Of a stretch of 64,000 nt of DNA, positions 1 through 13,639 are shown piece by piece. Origin of the DNA: Caprimulgus europaeus (lineage: Eukaryota; Chordata; Aves; Caprimulgiformes; Caprimulgidae); assembly GCA_907165065.1 (NCBI GenBank), contig OU015534.1, positions 11,663,686-11,727,685 on the forward strand. Direction: 5' to 3'. The translations under genes were made by a program, and so were the position numbers. Every line of letters begins with the position of its first letter. Position 1 is the stretch's first letter. The notes below the pieces were generated by a model, which did not search any database, was not told the DNA's origin, and worked only from the letters and a program-made list of their open reading frames with translations.

Positions 1-2511
1 AGGTCAGGTGAGGGGCAGAGCATCTCTGCATCCCAGCCCTTCAGCTGGAGCTTTGCATGGGTACCAGCACAACTGCCTAGTTCCTGGGAGAGAAGCTGTG
101 TCCTCTTTTTCTCTGTATTTAAAAGACAGAAGCTCCATGTAGAAGCATAAAAATGGACCTGTGTAGTTCCCTAGGGAGGGATGAGGGGTTAATCAGATTT
201 TCTAGCCTTGGGGATTAAAACATTAACTGGTTTAGTCCTTGTTGTTCTACCAAGCTAGCATGGCTACAAGAGGGAGAGTGACTGCCTGCCACCTCCACCA
301 GCAGCAGCAGGCTGGTTTATGGTAGCAATCAACTTGCCAGTAAGTGGAAAGAGCTTTTTTCATATGAGGTATTCCTGATGCCCTGTGCTCAATGTGATGC
401 ACTGTCCTGCTGAAAGGGATGGGACTTTGCTACTGCTGTCTTGGCTGGGAAAGTGTCTGCAGCCTCTGCCCCACTGCACAGAGGCATACCGTGACTTGGC
501 TTTTGCTTCTCATGGGCTCAGTGTAAAGCAGCAAGAGGTGCTGAACTGTGAGATGGGAGATATGGTAGTGGAATTTGTATATTAATAACATAGTGCTTCA
601 CATTCATTAAATTAATTAATTAAATCCCTCAGAACCCCAAGGCTACTAAGCAAGTTGATTTCAGAGTTGGGATTAAAAGTCTCCTGCCGCCCTTCCCCCG
701 TGCTGGCACAGCACTTCTGGCTCCATCCTGGCTTTTGCTCTCTCCACTTGCAGGTTTCCTTGCTTGAGCTCTTTGCCTGCAGTCATGGATTGGATCCATC
801 ACAGTGGCTTGCTAAGAACTGGCTGGAAAGTCTGCAGATATGGTCTACTTTTGTTAGGAAATAGCCCATCTTTTGCCCTTGTCTAGGCATAAGCTCCTTT
901 TTTGTGACCTGCTGGGGAGGGAGGCTCTGATCACTTCAAAGTATGAGCCTGGCCAGGGGCTGTTTCACTGTGGCTGGTTTTCCCAGTTGCCTGGGTACTG
1001 TCTCCTACAGACTGGGGCCATCTTCTCCTTGGGTGCTCTGAAATGGATGTTGCTGCCAGCTCTATGGGGCATTAGAACTCGTGAGCCAACGGCCATCCCA
1101 AAGTCATGGTCTGTATTGCTGCACTTCAGTCTTCCCAAGCTTGCTCAGTACCCATCCAGTTCTCAGCAGTGCCCTTCTGGGTGTCAGTAGGTGTGGAGGT
1201 AAGGGGCTGCTATTCAGTGACAACATGCACCTTCCCTTCCTCGTGTTGAAAGAGCTCATAATGATGATGACTGATGTTTTCTTGGGCATCTTATCCACAG
1301 ATGAATATGCAGGTCTCACTCATAGCTGATGGATCAGCTCCACCTCCCTCACCTTTCTTTGAGCCAAGATACCCTGGCATTTCTGCATTGCACTCCCTGT
1401 ACCTTAAAGCCACCAACTTCCATTAAGCCGTGTAGGACAGAGTCAGCAGGTCTCTCTCCTGTGCGCAGTGGTCAGTGTCCCCAGTGAGTTTCAGTGGTGT
1501 GGAGTTGAAACCTCAGTGTACTGTTCTGCCAGCGCTGATCCTGCACGCTTCCTGCAGGTGCATTTTTAAACAAACTCTGGATATTTAGTGTATGGTCTTG
1601 TGCCAGCGTCAGGGAAACCTGCTCTCTGCGCTCTCCCAGTGTTGTAACCTCTGTGAGCCTGGCTCTGATTGATGCTATTAATATTTTAGAGATCATTTAG
1701 GATCTCTGCCTTGGCTGTGCTCCTTGCTCAGGGAAGAGCTGTCCTGTGTGGATGCCTGCAGCTGCCAGAGGAGCACGCTTGCTGCCTGCCGGTGTGCTTT
1801 GGAGGAGGCAGATCTGCAGATCAGCAGGGCCACCATGACTAATGGGAGCACAGAGCCTTCAAAGACTTAATTACTAGCCTCCAGCAGGTCCAAGCTGGCC
1901 CTTTCTGTAGGTAAGGGTCTTTCAGCTTTCCAGGGACATTCCCATCTGTCTCTTCCTTTTGGCAGAGGGGCCAACTTCTCTCTGGATGTTACCCCACCAA
2001 CTGCATTTGGCCAAGGTCCTTCCTGTGGAGGGGTGTGCCTGTGCCTCTGCTCAGCCCTTCCCGGTCCTGGAGCTGACCTGAGTGGAGCTGCCAAACCCCA
2101 AAGAGCTCTGCGTCTCTCCTGTGTTTTGGGTCTTCCTTTGCCGTTGTACCATGTATGATTTGGCCACATGGAGCTGGCCCTGCTGCAGGCCTTGCCCGTG
2201 GGGTCAGTCAGTGCCGGTCAGGAGGTGGCTGACATCCTCCATCGGTGCTCTGCCGTGCGCCGGCTCCGGCTGCCTCTCGGGAGGTGCACATGGACCCATC
2301 TTGCACCTCCCTGCCTTGCACCCTGCCCTCGGTCTGCTCCATACAGTGGAGCTGCATGGCTGTTCCTCAGCACAGGAGAGCTCTGGTGATGCTGTGCCTG
2401 CTCAGCCTTCCCCATGGGGACCAGCTAAATCCAGCTGTGGGAGCGGGGCCGACGTGCTGTGGGGATGGAGGCTCGGGCAGATCCAGGAGACAGTGAAGCC
2501 ATGTGACTGAA
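1..2511. other. Non-coding DNA, no gene recognised
   Basis: I see no exon with paired splice signals, no RNA gene and no mobile element. Open frames here are short, overlap on both strands and carry no recognisable motif. The only simple sequence is a TTAA/ATTA-rich run at about 603-625. The 1860-2500 part is GC-rich and therefore open in several frames at once, which is compositional. Confidence 0.6.
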
Positions 2512-2760
2512 TTCCAGACTCTGTTTGCTCTGCCTAATTATCAAAAGTATGAGTTTGTTCTGCTAGGTGCACATTATGCCTTTATTGTGGTGTAATTATG
2601 CCAGCTGCCTATGTTTAGTGTCATAAAAAGGAATAAAATGCCCATTACCCGTCTAAAGAATTCTTCTTGTGGGTTTTTTTTATTTTTATTGCTCTGGAGT
2701 ACACAGTGGGGATATCTTTGATTGTCAATTCTCCATGTAAAATAGCTAGTGAAATACTGT
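2512..2760. promoter_or_regulatory. Candidate conserved non-coding element (AT-rich island)
   Basis: An abrupt AT-rich island between GC-rich flanks. It has two TAATTA homeodomain cores (2535-2540 and 2593-2598) about 58 bp apart and a poly-U-like stretch near 2677-2690. An AATAAA at 2632-2637 could be a polyadenylation signal, but nothing upstream looks like a gene's last exon. Regulatory function is inferred from composition and motifs only. Confidence 0.35.
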
Positions 2761-3520
2761 GCCTTTCGGAGAGCTCCTCCAGCCAGCAGCCTGTGAAGGC
2801 AGCTGGCTCACCAGCCTCACCTGGCGCTGCCTCTGCTGCTTACTGCCAGCCCGATCTGGTGGTCAAGATGCTGAAGCCACCTTCCCTTGTGGGAGCTCAG
2901 CTGCTTTCCAGCAGCATTTCCCTGCTGCCCTCCAGGTCACAAAGCTCCCTCTTGCCTCACAGCGCTTGAGAGGTGTGGGGTGCTTTCCAAGCCTGGGAGA
3001 AGATGCAGCCTCTCCCTACAGGAGCTGTTTGGAAAGACACCATGGTGCCTGGGTTTGGCTGAGCTATTTTTTGGACAGAACAATGCATCAAGGGGTCCTG
3101 TGCCCAGGAGGAAGGCCATAAGGTAGTCAGGGGAGCAGCACAGAGCAATGTGTGGGTGGGACTGGTGTGCTTCTTCGCCCTTCCTTATCTGGAGTGCCAA
3201 AAACACAAGCCAAGCAGCATGGACCTGCCAAAAGCCTGGTGGTGCTCTTGCAAGAGCAAAGGTGGTAAGCCTTGTCCCCCAGCCAACCCAGGGCCCCTGC
3301 AATTCGGCTTTGGCTGCTTTGGAGTGTCTTGTGGTGTCTGAATATCTGGGGCTGTGTTTCTGTGGTGGCGAGAGATGCCTCGGAGGAGCCGCGTCCTCCA
3401 AGAGCTGAGGTTCTGTGCAAACATCAATTACTGAAACACATACTCCTGCCAGGGGAGAGCAGCGGGAGGCTTGCTTTGTGTCTGTAACTGCTAGGGGCGT
3501 TTTGGTGGTGATATTAAATA
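2761..3520. other. Non-coding GC-rich DNA, nothing recognised
   Basis: Several frames are open on both strands, but none shows a family motif or bounded splice sites. A short A run at 3532-3540 follows this segment. Confidence 0.55.
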
Positions 3521-3559
3521 ATTTCTGATGGAAAAAAAAATACAGAAGACCCCAAATCC

Positions 3560-3770
3560 AAACCCCACATCTTTAGAAGTTGTTAAAAGCTGCCTGTCTA
3601 CCTTTCCTTCTTCTAATAGTTTCAATCTCCAATTGGAAATGGACTTTATTAGCCTCATTAGGAGTGGTTAGTGCTGGCTATAGATAGCTCTTAAATGTAT
3701 GATTTCGATGGAGGGTAAATCTGTTGGTTTAGTTGGCTTATTTTTTAAGTCAATATTTTCAGCAGGTCCC
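3560..3770. promoter_or_regulatory. Candidate conserved non-coding element
   Basis: AT-rich, non-repetitive sequence with low CpG. It contains an 8-bp palindrome CCAATTGG at 3629-3636 (a CCAAT word on both strands) and several TTAGC/TAAT-type words. It sits between GC-rich blocks like the other islands. No coding potential is seen. Enhancer function is inferred. Confidence 0.35.
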
Positions 3771-3984
3771 TGGTCCCCCCCCACCTGGCTGTGCCACAGA
3801 TACCTCACACAACGCCCCTTTTAATTCCCTCCGCTTATTTTTTACGTCAGGTGTTCCTTGAAGTGGCCTTCACAGCTCTCCACCCTTTCAGACGACGACT
3901 ACGTCAGGGGAAGATGGACTTGCGCCTCCCCGCAGCTTCATTGCATATGCACGCGCCGTCTGCCCCGGCGGCACGATTGCCTTG

Positions 3985-4110
3985 GTGAAGAATCCAAGGG
4001 GCTGCTGATAGCAATCATTGATTAAGAGGGTAATTGTCCTGAAAATTCAGATTGATCAAAAGGCAGAAATGATAACTTGTGTAACTGTGTTTAAAACCAC
4101 GTCCTGTCAA
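3985..4110. promoter_or_regulatory. Candidate conserved non-coding element
   Basis: A short AT-rich block with the run CAATCATTGATTAAG (4012-4026), resembling PBX/HOX-type composite words, and the palindrome TTGATCAA at 4052-4059, which overlaps a TCF/LEF-like ATCAAAAG. No open frame of interest. The assignment rests on motif density alone. Confidence 0.33.
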
Positions 4111-7100
4111 TAGGGGAGACTGAGACGTGGCGAGCAGAAAGCAGGGAGAATTGGATGTGCCAGCGGGTGAGTGTGCCTGTGGTTCGGGGAGGAGGGGGAG
4201 CCATTCTTCCTTGGGGTCTGTAGCAGGATGTTTCTTGTCACTGACGCTGGGCTATTGGAGATTCAATCACTTTTATCTTCCCCTCTCTCTCAATCCAAAT
4301 GCCTTTTCATATTAGAAAATTAGAATCAGCTCTGCTCATGCAAGATTTATTAGCTCTGCTGAGCAATACCACAGAAGAGTAAATGATGTCGCATTTCAGG
4401 GGCTTTTTACACATTATGACCAAACTTGTGACTTCTTAAGTATTCTTCCATTGAGCCACTGCAGTGTGTGAAAGGGTTGGGGAGACAAACTTCTCTCTGG
4501 AAATAGTTCTGCACCAGTCCAGATGTCTCTTCTTTATTATCGGAATGATTGGATTTGGTTGCTCATACAGATCTTTTCTTTGGGTTCAGTTTCTGATCTT
4601 ATTGCTCTGGAAATCAAACTCTTCAGAATTGAGCCTGTTTATCACATTTTTTTCTTGGTCCCCATTGTAGAAACACTTTTCAGCGCTAAAATGTGTGTCT
4701 TTGGAGCTCTGCTGCTAGCTGGCACTCATTTACATCTGAAGAACACAAATCCTGTTTCCTGCTCAAATCTTCTCCCTTGTGTTTTGCACAGGGTGGGTGC
4801 TATTTTAAATGCCTCTGACCTTATGTCATACACAGCTCATGTTTTGCGTAGTGACAGTCCTTTGGCCTTCAGGTGGTAGATGCTAATGCTCTTTAAAAGA
4901 CTTGAATTAATTTAGGCTCATAACACTCAATAGATAATATTCTGGGGATACTGAGACATGGGTGAGTTGGAAGATTTTCATGTGAGTCCATGTCAGAGAT
5001 TGGAATAGAAATTAGGTGTCATCTCTCCTGCTCCTGGGCTTCAGCCACAAAGGCTTGTTTGCGAGTCTTTTCGTTTTCAGATTGCTTTGCAGGCATTAAA
5101 TCCATGCAGCATCCTCATGGGCTAGCTGCACAGGAGGGTCCCTCAGCCACGAGAGTGAGAGTGACTGGCTGTTGAGAGCCTCTGCCTCAGGTGCCGTTCA
5201 GTCTTTCTCTCCTCAAAAATTAAGGTGTTTGAGATTCACAGTATTTCACTGATGATATAGAAATCCCTGGTGCTCTGCAGCACTCCACTCCTCTCACAGT
5301 GGAAATGGTATATGTAGCCCCTATACAAAAATAGTGGCTGTTTTCAAGATAAACACAATTTTTCTGCTAGTTCTGGTTTAGAATATTCACAAAGGGAGCA
5401 AATTTTTCTGCTGCCATCATTATTTAACGAAGTAGACAGCACCACACAGGGATGCTGATACCACTGCTCAGTGGCTCACACCAAAACCAGCATTAAACAA
5501 CAGAAGCCAAAAACAAGCTGTGAAAGGGAATAGTCCGTTCATAGCTTCATCTGCTGTCATCGTTGTGCAGTGGAGCCCAGCACCTGCAGCTGAGCTTCTG
5601 CCAATCTTTTATCTATTTGGACCTGACTTTTCCTTGATGTGGCCAAGCTGTTTGGAGGATTGCAGTGCAGACAGGGTGGAGAAGAGGCTGGGGCAACCCA
5701 TGGGCCTGGCCAACTCGGAGCTTCTTCGTCACACATCATTGTGGGCTGCAAGGGCTCAGCTGCCTCTTTTACTTGGCAGCTTTAAAGGGACTTTATTACC
5801 AGGCAGTGCTAATTACATTTAAAACAACACCATACTTGGACCTGTCCAAACGCAGTCTAACTTGGCACAAAGTGTTGCCATTCATCTTAGCAGAAGGCAT
5901 TTCTGAAGAGCTGCTTAAAGCTGCGGCTGGCTGGCAGGGAGGTTTCTCATCAAGTGTCGGTGCTTGGGAGGCGGATACACTTGACAAGCAGAAGGACTTG
6001 ACTTTTTCCCCTTCCATGTACAAGCACTATGTATTATTCAAGGTCTTCTTAAGTCAATGCTGGGTTATTAATCGGTCGCTTCTCTGCATGTTAAATTTGC
6101 CTACTAATTTCAAGGCTCTGGAGGAGGACTGTAGCTGTGAGCTTGCACGGTATTTTTCCTCCATGAGTCTCCGTACACCCATGTGTGCGATCTGGTGCTG
6201 CTGCAGCCCCTTGCCTTGGGTGCAGATGACATGGTGCTGCCTGTGTGCCAGCCACACAAAGAGGTGAGCTACAGGTTATTGACTTAATGTTCCCATTTCT
6301 AGATAGTCACTGATGGTGGCAGGGAGAAGGATCAGGGTCAGAGCAGTAAAAGCTGAACCTTGAGGGGCCAGGCAAGACCCCAGCAAGCTACTTCCTGTTA
6401 TTACAGTCCCAGGTGACACTAGAGAGAGATACAGTGGTGTCCAGGTCTGGGGCAGGCATTGTGCACAGCCCAGGAGGGATTTGCTCCACAAGATAGGTGC
6501 TACTGACCTCCCCTTGGCTCCTGCTCAGTTTGCAGGCTGATGTAATGAGTTATTTGCAGCCAGTTTGGAGACAGCCTCTGCATCCTGTGGCTCTTCCTCC
6601 CCTGTCCCCTAGCCAGGCCTCCATGCTCTGGTTTCATCTCCCTCCATGAGCTCTGGTTGTGCTGCCCACGGTAGGCAAGGCACGTGGGCCAGCAGCGCCT
6701 GCACGTTCCAGGAATCACGTCAGCTGTCATTACTTACATTACCTTGATTGGGAACAGTCAGTTGTGTCACCGTCCATCATCGTGTCTCTCCCAGGAGATG
6801 CTGAGGAAGGAGGAGAGGAGCAGGAATTATAGAGCGCTTCTACGGTGCTCTGCCAATCCCACCGCTCTGTTGACTGAACATCTGTCATCAGACAGCTTGA
6901 AGAGAAAGTGCTTTGTCTGATGGATCTTCCCATTGTAGCTCCACAGGGAGGAGCCTTTTGCAACACTGGGACTGCCCCAGGGGGAGAGTACTGGGGGCTT
7001 TAGTGCAGTTTAACATGAAGGGAATGATGCCTGGAAAGCTCTGTGGGGGCTGCAGGAGAGCCTGCTGGACAGCTGGGGCTGGGCTCTCCTGGCTGGAGGC

Positions 7101-10100
7101 TGCTTTGGAGACAGGTAGAGTTACCAAAACTGTTCTCTGGTCTGAATGAGACAGAGCTCGGACTTGCATGTTGTCCCCGTGTGTGACTGCAGAGGTTTCC
7201 TGGCTTGTGGGAAGTCTCAGTTGGGAGTTCATCCTCACTTTGGCTGGGAGCTCCAAATTCTCGTAATGAGAATGAGATATGGCTCTTGATTAAGCAGACT
7301 TCTTAATTCTAATGGAAGATGATCTGGAAACTTTCCATCCCTCTCTGCCTCGATTGATTTGGGACGCTGGCTCCAGTTCCAGCAGCGAGTCTCCTCAGCT
7401 GAGGTACCCCTCACAGGCTGGGGGACAACATGTGGCAGGAGCTGTGTCTGTCTCTGGTGGCAGAGCCCATGGTGCCACAAGTGGTGGGGAGGATGGTTTG
7501 TCTGTCTGGCTGCCTCATGTGAATAAATTTGTGCTTGAACTCAAGGTGAGTTTGGGAGGATAAGAAGGAACAGGAGCTCTGTGGCTAGGAGGTGCTGCAT
7601 GGTCCTGAGTCCAGGTTCCCCAAGGCTTGCATGACCATGTCTGTCATGGCTGAAACTGAGAATGGTTCAAGAAGCAGAGGTTGCCCGACAGGACACACTG
7701 GGGGGTGGGGAAGGCAATAGTACCTGCCTCCTTGGGTTTCTTGCGGTATGTGTGTTGGTCCTGGCACTGTGACTTTGGGAGAAACATCACCTGTTAAGAA
7801 CAGTACTGGCATTTTAATTTCTGTTAGCTGGGCAGGTAGCAAGGGTGGTTTGGAAGCAACAGGGCCTCATTGAGTCCCAGGAGGTGAGTGTTCAACCCAG
7901 CTGGGACCTGGCAATGCCTCTCCAGAGATCAGGCAGCTGGAGGGGAAGAAAGCCAGGGCAGAAGAGGGCTGCACCCAGGAACTGAAGTAGCGAAGAGAAG
8001 TTGTTTCATGGCTCTGTACGTTTCTCCTTGGAGTGGCTCCGACAAAGGCCAGAAGATGGTTCAAAGGGAGATACTTGAACACACAGAGGAGCTGGCTGGT
8101 GCCAGCAGCCGTGCCTGGGTGCTGCCCGGGGGGTGTGAGTGGTAGGTCATGGATGGCTGAAGCAGCCTGGTCTCAGCCAGGGCTGTGCAAGGCATCTTGT
8201 GCAAGTACAGCCAGCAAGGTCTGACCTGCAATCCATCCTGTCACTTAAAGAATTTGCACTATATAGAAGTGATGTTTTATGTGAGCCAGGGGCATCGCTG
8301 CTGTTACTCTCAGCTGAGTTTGAAGAGCTCTCGCTGTCCCCAGCTTTAGGTGTGGGTTTTGTTGTGCTGGATGGCCCAGGTGTGTGGGGCTTGCTAAGCA
8401 AAGGAAAGATTGCAGAGGGTGCATGGACAGAGGAGAGCTGTTCTGGAGGAAAGGCAGGTTTCCATGGTGGGGGGATAGCTAGTGAAGTGAGTAAATATGT
8501 GCTATAAACATGTTCAGAGCATCTCTGCGTGAAGCAACCGGCACAGCCTTTTTGAGTAAATAGAAAGAGAGCTTGGGTTCAGTTCATATGTCTGTTTTCT
8601 CTTCTTTTCTTCTTCAGGTCAACTGTGGCTGTAGATAAGAGTTTTCTATTTGAAGTTCAGAAGGGAAGGGAAATCCATTGTTAGAAGAGGAGACTTTCTT
8701 TTTACTTGATATCTATCTCCAGCGACACAGCGGAGAAGGGAAAGATTTGCTATGATAAAGGTAGCTTTAAAAAAAAAAAGGCACATTGAGTGTTGCTTTT
8801 CTCTGTACTTCAAAGCCTGGAGTAATATGGAACAGTGTAAAAGAAGAGGGAAAAAAAAAACAACCTAGCCCAGCCTCTGCACGGGGGCTGTGAATGCAGA
8901 GCCACAATAAAGCACCATCCTGGCCAGAAATCCAGCATTAGACTGGGCTTGGCATGGGGTTATTTGGTGTGCATGGTACCTGCCAGGAGTCCAGGGGGAT
9001 GGGCTTGAAGAGGGTTGTTCCCCCCCGTGGGGGGAGCAGAGGAAACGTTTTTCAGGTGTGCATCCTATGGAAGGACTGAACCAAGGGAAGTCACTTGCTG
9101 GAAAGAAAATCAGGCAAGTCTGGAAGCAGTATGGGAAAAATGTGCCAATAAACATTTAATTATTAAAATATCTCAGAGATTGCATGGAGTGTTCAATATG
9201 GTGTGGCAGAGCAAAAAAGCTGAACAATGCAGCTCCAGTGAGGGCTGTGGCTGGGAAATGGCTAGATGTCTCTGTCCACATGCCCCACAGCCAGGAGGGC
9301 TGGATTTCTGGGGTCCTGGGCTACAGGATCAGCTTTCCCTGGGGCTCAGTTGTTTCTGAACAAACCAAAGCAGAGGAGTGCTGCGGAGGCGGTGCCTGTG
9401 GCTGCCACCCTCTCGCTTGGAGCAGACACAGCTGAGCTCTGGGCAGATGGGGTCTCCAGCCTCCATGATCACCAGTGGGACTTGGGTGGCCCAAATACAG
9501 GTCCAGGCTGTGCAGCAGGGGCAGGGATGGGACCTCCCTGCCAGGGGACAAGGCAGGGGGCAGAGATGTGCAGCCTGAGGAGCTGGGGCTTGTGACACCC
9601 CCATTGCAGTACAGCTGTGTCCACTCAGGCTTCCCTTTTCCTCCAGCCTCGTGGGTGCTCTCCAGCCAGGCTGATGGCGTGGGGCCCCACATCTGCTCTG
9701 CTGCTGTCGTGGTTTTGGTCTTCATCCCCATCCCAAGCTCAGTGTGTGGTCCTGGCTTCTGGGACAGCCTCGCTGTGCCAGTCCAAGGGTGCTGCTGTTT
9801 TGGCAGCGACTTGGCCTCGCTGAGCTACTGGGGCACCCCTGGAGCAGACACCAGCCAAGAGCCCCTGTTCCATTCTGAGGAGCTGGTGCAAGTAAAGGAG
9901 AGAGCACACTTATGCTGGAGACTTTGCCTCTGCAGGAGTCTGGAGAGGAGCAGGACAAGAAACCTACAAACTCATTTTCAGCTCTGACCTGAGCAGAGGC
10001 TGGAAGTGAAAAGATTTCCAGCAAACCTGGGCTGGTCAGGTTTGCTAACGAGCCTTTCCTTTGAGCAATGTTTTACATTCTTTAAAGATCGCAGGGAGCT

Positions 10101-10140
10101 CTTGGGGAGAATCTGCTAAAGTAAATGGCAGAGTCAAGTG
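4111..10140. other. Non-coding DNA, no gene recognised
   Basis: About 6 kb of mixed composition. Moderately AT-rich patches at 4290-4700, 4885-4960 and 5220-5470 could be weak regulatory sequence but have no standout motif clusters. A donor-like GTGAGT at 7546 follows an open segment, but the upstream acceptor is poor. An A run lies at 8769-8779. A C7/G6 inverted run near 9020-9034 is simple sequence. No RNA gene or transposon was recognised. Confidence 0.5.
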
Positions 10141-10141
10141 T

Positions 10142-10215
10142 GCCAGCTCCTTTCTTTCCCTTTTCTTTTCCCCTTTTTTTTCCCTTTCCCCTTTCTTGGT
10201 TCTCTTTATTATGTG
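10142..10215. repeat. Polypyrimidine tract
   Basis: A long C/T-only run on the plus strand with very few purines, built of CTTT/CCCTTT units. Such tracts can form triplex (H-DNA) in supercoiled DNA and are common in vertebrate introns. It immediately precedes the AT-rich island at 10290. Confidence 0.7.
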
Positions 10216-10284
10216 GAGTTGCTCTGGCTCTTTCTCTCACTTCTGTTTCTCCTTTTGTTCTCTCTTTGTCTATTTATCACACTG

Positions 10285-10440
10285 TGAAGGTTGAAAGAGA
10301 TGTTATTAATCTGGGAGAATGAAGGCAGGATTAGTGGTATGAATCGGATTTTGAGAGCTGTAATGATAGAAAGACTCGCTCTGCTGGCGGGCTGCGTGAG
10401 TTTGATAAATGGGGAGCACTCCAAACTGACTCGCGCCTTC
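10285..10440. promoter_or_regulatory. Candidate conserved non-coding element
   Basis: Non-repetitive, moderately AT-rich sequence with TATTAATC near 10303, GGATTAG at 10328-10334 and TAATGATAG at 10361-10369. GGATTA and TAATC are K50-homeodomain (OTX/PITX-type) words. Flanks are GC-rich or pyrimidine simple sequence. Function is inferred. Confidence 0.35.
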
Positions 10441-13400
10441 CTCCGCACTGCTCGCTTTGCCCGCTGGGGCGTGCCATGCTCTCAGATCTGCCAGCCATCC
10501 CACACCGCTCCTACCTGAACCAGAGCAAAAAGCCAAGGGTAAATCAGAGACAAATATCTCCCATTGCACTTAAAGAGATCATTTCTTTCAACATCTTTTT
10601 CAAACAGAGTCCTGTCAAGTTCTTGGACAGCCTTGTGTGGAGGTAGGTTCCTTCCTTGGAGTATGGCTCGGAGCCGCGGCCATGCGTTAGTGTCTCCTGC
10701 CATGGCTTTGCAGAGAGCAGCAGGGAGTTGGCGTGGCTGCAGCAGAGGTCCTGTCCTGCAAGGCACAAAGAAGCAGGATCATCTCTGTAGAGCTGCACCC
10801 TGCTGCATTTGCCTCCTGAGGACTGCACCGGGCTTCAAATCCCTGTGGGGCTGGAAGAAGGCAGGGAGTGTTTCATCAAAAGTCACTTTGGGGTCTTTGC
10901 CCTGAAATCTCCTGAATGAGGTGTCCTGCCCTTGCATAACGTGAGTCAGGTCCCCTGTTACCAAGCTTGGGGAAGGCAAAGCAGGCTCTGGGGAAAGCCA
11001 GGCAGAGCAACAGCCCCCAGCTATGGGGCAAAGCAGGGCTGTCTGGACCAGCATCTTTAGTGAGTAGAGTTTTTTCCTGAAATCACTCTACTGCATGCTC
11101 ACCCACTTGAACTCTTCCTCATCCCACCCTTGGGTGGGTAGTGATCTGTGTGGCACCCTACATAGCCAGAAAAGCTAGGGAGAGACTCATGGGTGTAGGG
11201 CACATTGCATTTTGAAACTGGTTCATGATCACAGAGGTCACTGCCCCGTTGTGGTTGTGCCACCAGGCATTCATACATGAGGATTGTGCCCTTGTCCTAG
11301 GGCCCTCATTGTGGTCCTTACCCCAGCCTGTGCTATTGCTTCTGCTGTGGACATTTTGGGCTTGCTGCTTGCTGTTGTGGCTGTTTAGGTCTTGTGGTCC
11401 AGCCTGGGAGCAAGAAATTTGCTGAAGTGAGAGGTGGTTGTGTGAAGGCCATGTGCAACATGTTGGGAAGGTTTGGGTGCTTCAGTGCTCCTCACCCCAG
11501 GGGCTGTGGGCATGGAGTTGGTCATACAGCCTATTCAGAGGAGTAATGGGTGCAGGACCATCCACTACCACAAGGTTTGCATCTTGCTGGCATTGCTCAG
11601 GAGATTATTGCTCAGTACAGGAGGAGGAACAGCGATGTGCGGGAGGGACTCTGCTTCGAAGGGGGAGTCAGACCACGGGCAGCCCAGAGTTGTCAATGTC
11701 CCTTTAACTACAAGGTAATGGACTCCCCCACGCTCGGGCTGAGCTCTCCTCCTGCCTTTGCAGGAATGGTAATGATTGTCAAGGTAGAGCTAATGAGACG
11801 TGCACATCTTTAAAGGATCGTGGCTTCTGAGACAAAATTAAAAGAAAAAAAAAGAAGGAAGGGATGGGGGAGGAGAGAAAGTCCAAGTGCACTGCCTTGG
11901 CCAGCGAGGCATCCCTCTGTCTGTCCTGCCTGCCCGTCGTCAGGATCACCCCTAAATGACTAGCGGGGTCTCTTTGCTTGCTGCTGCAACTCCCATTTGG
12001 CCCTGGGAGCCTCCTCATCTCCCCAAGGCCCCCCCACAGCCCCTCACAGGCTCCGGTCCCCAGAGTGAGGGATCAGGGCACCACTGTGCATGTGAGAGCC
12101 TGGCAGGCGACACCTTTGCTGGGCAGGCAGCAGGAGGGCCAGCGGTCCAGGCGCTGTGTGGCACAGCTGTGGGGACAGCAGAGCTGAAAGTGACACAGGA
12201 GGAAAGTGTGCAAGGAGACGAAGGACACAGGAATGTCTTGTCTTGGATCAGCTGAAGATGCGGAGATGGTGGTGCTGTCAGTCCTGGCTGGCTTATTCCT
12301 CTCTCCATCCATTGCGCCCAGGTCTGGGATGCTACACTTGGCACTTCCAGGGGTACATGAAGGTGCTGTTAAGGATCCCCCAGATGCCTGTCCTGCAGGG
12401 GGAAGGAAGAGGTGGCTCCCCCTTGGCGTTGGGAAATGCCCTGTGGGCACTCCTGGCAGCAGGGGAGGCTGAACCAGGATCTGTCCCTTTGGGAAGGGCT
12501 GATGAGGGAGCTGGGACATGTGCAGTGCACAGTGTGACTCTCTGCACACACACTTCCTCCTGTTCTTACATGTTCAACTTCCCAGGTTGAATAGGTTCAG
12601 AGCAGCTGAACTAAATGAGGAGAGAAATGATCAGTCAAATATTTCTTAAATCCTGTCTTTAAGGGCTAAGTGCTTGGCTGGAACTTTAAGGCAGGTAATG
12701 AGGCTCTCTTCAGATCAGCTTGTGATGTAGAAACTGCTAGATTGACCAGGCTGCAACTGGAAGAAAGCTCTGTCACAGCTGGGGACGGTGCAGCACGGGA
12801 CTCTCCACACCTCAGCGCTCTGCGCCAGCCTGCTGCCATCCACAGCTCCCTGCAGCCTTCGCCCATCTGCACCCTCATCCTGTAGGAGTAAAATACAGCA
12901 GCCTGCTTGTACAAACCTGGGTGATTCCCTTCCATGTAGGGGAAAGGGTGGCAGTCAGTGCTTTGGAGTCCAGCCCCAGTTTGCTCCAGGCATGTGAGTG
13001 AGAGCTTGGGGCAGAGGCAGTGGCCCAGAGGACCTCTGTCCCTCCAAAGGATTCTCACCAGTTTTCAGTTTTAAGGTGACAGATTTGTTTTGCTGCAAAA
13101 GTCAGAGTGACTTCAAGCCTTGCAGTGACTCCATGAGGTGGGATGCTCTCTTAGCTTCAACTCTAGCTGGTGCAATGGGAGGAGGAAAATAATGTCATTC
13201 TTCCAGCAGCCTGGTAAGGATGTGCTGGTAGGGTTGGTCCTTCCTTTTCAAGATACTGTCCTTTCCTTTGCAGTGTGGCACCAGCAGTGTTTGTCTGCAG
13301 CAGGACAACACCTTTTTAAGGTGCTTTCCGGAGCAGACACGTGTGTTTGCTGGAGGAAAAGTGGCAGTGCAGGAGCATTAGAGGAGAAGGGAGCAATGCT

Positions 13401-13639
13401 GGGCAAGATGGGATGTACCAAGTGGCTCTTCCCAGCTCCAAAATACTCACTTCTCCTTTAGTTTGGGACTGGGGAAGAATCTGGTCTTACTTGGCTGCTC
13501 TGCACAACACTGCTGGTGCCAAACTGCTGTGCCCTTGCTCCTTGTTGTGCCATGCCTGTCTGGCAGCACCTCACCATCCTGCTCTCCGGGCCTCTCCCGG
13601 GCAGGAGCTGGGGACCCTCTGAGCTTTCTGCTTTGTGTC
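10441..13639. other. Non-coding DNA, no gene recognised
   Basis: GC-rich to mixed sequence with many short frames open on both strands and no paired splice sites around any protein-like segment. An A-rich patch lies at 11835-11860. No mobile element was recognised. Confidence 0.5.

Noticed and set aside
9018-9036. C7/G6 inverted run as a hairpin
   Set aside because: Simple-sequence symmetry only; no context suggesting function.
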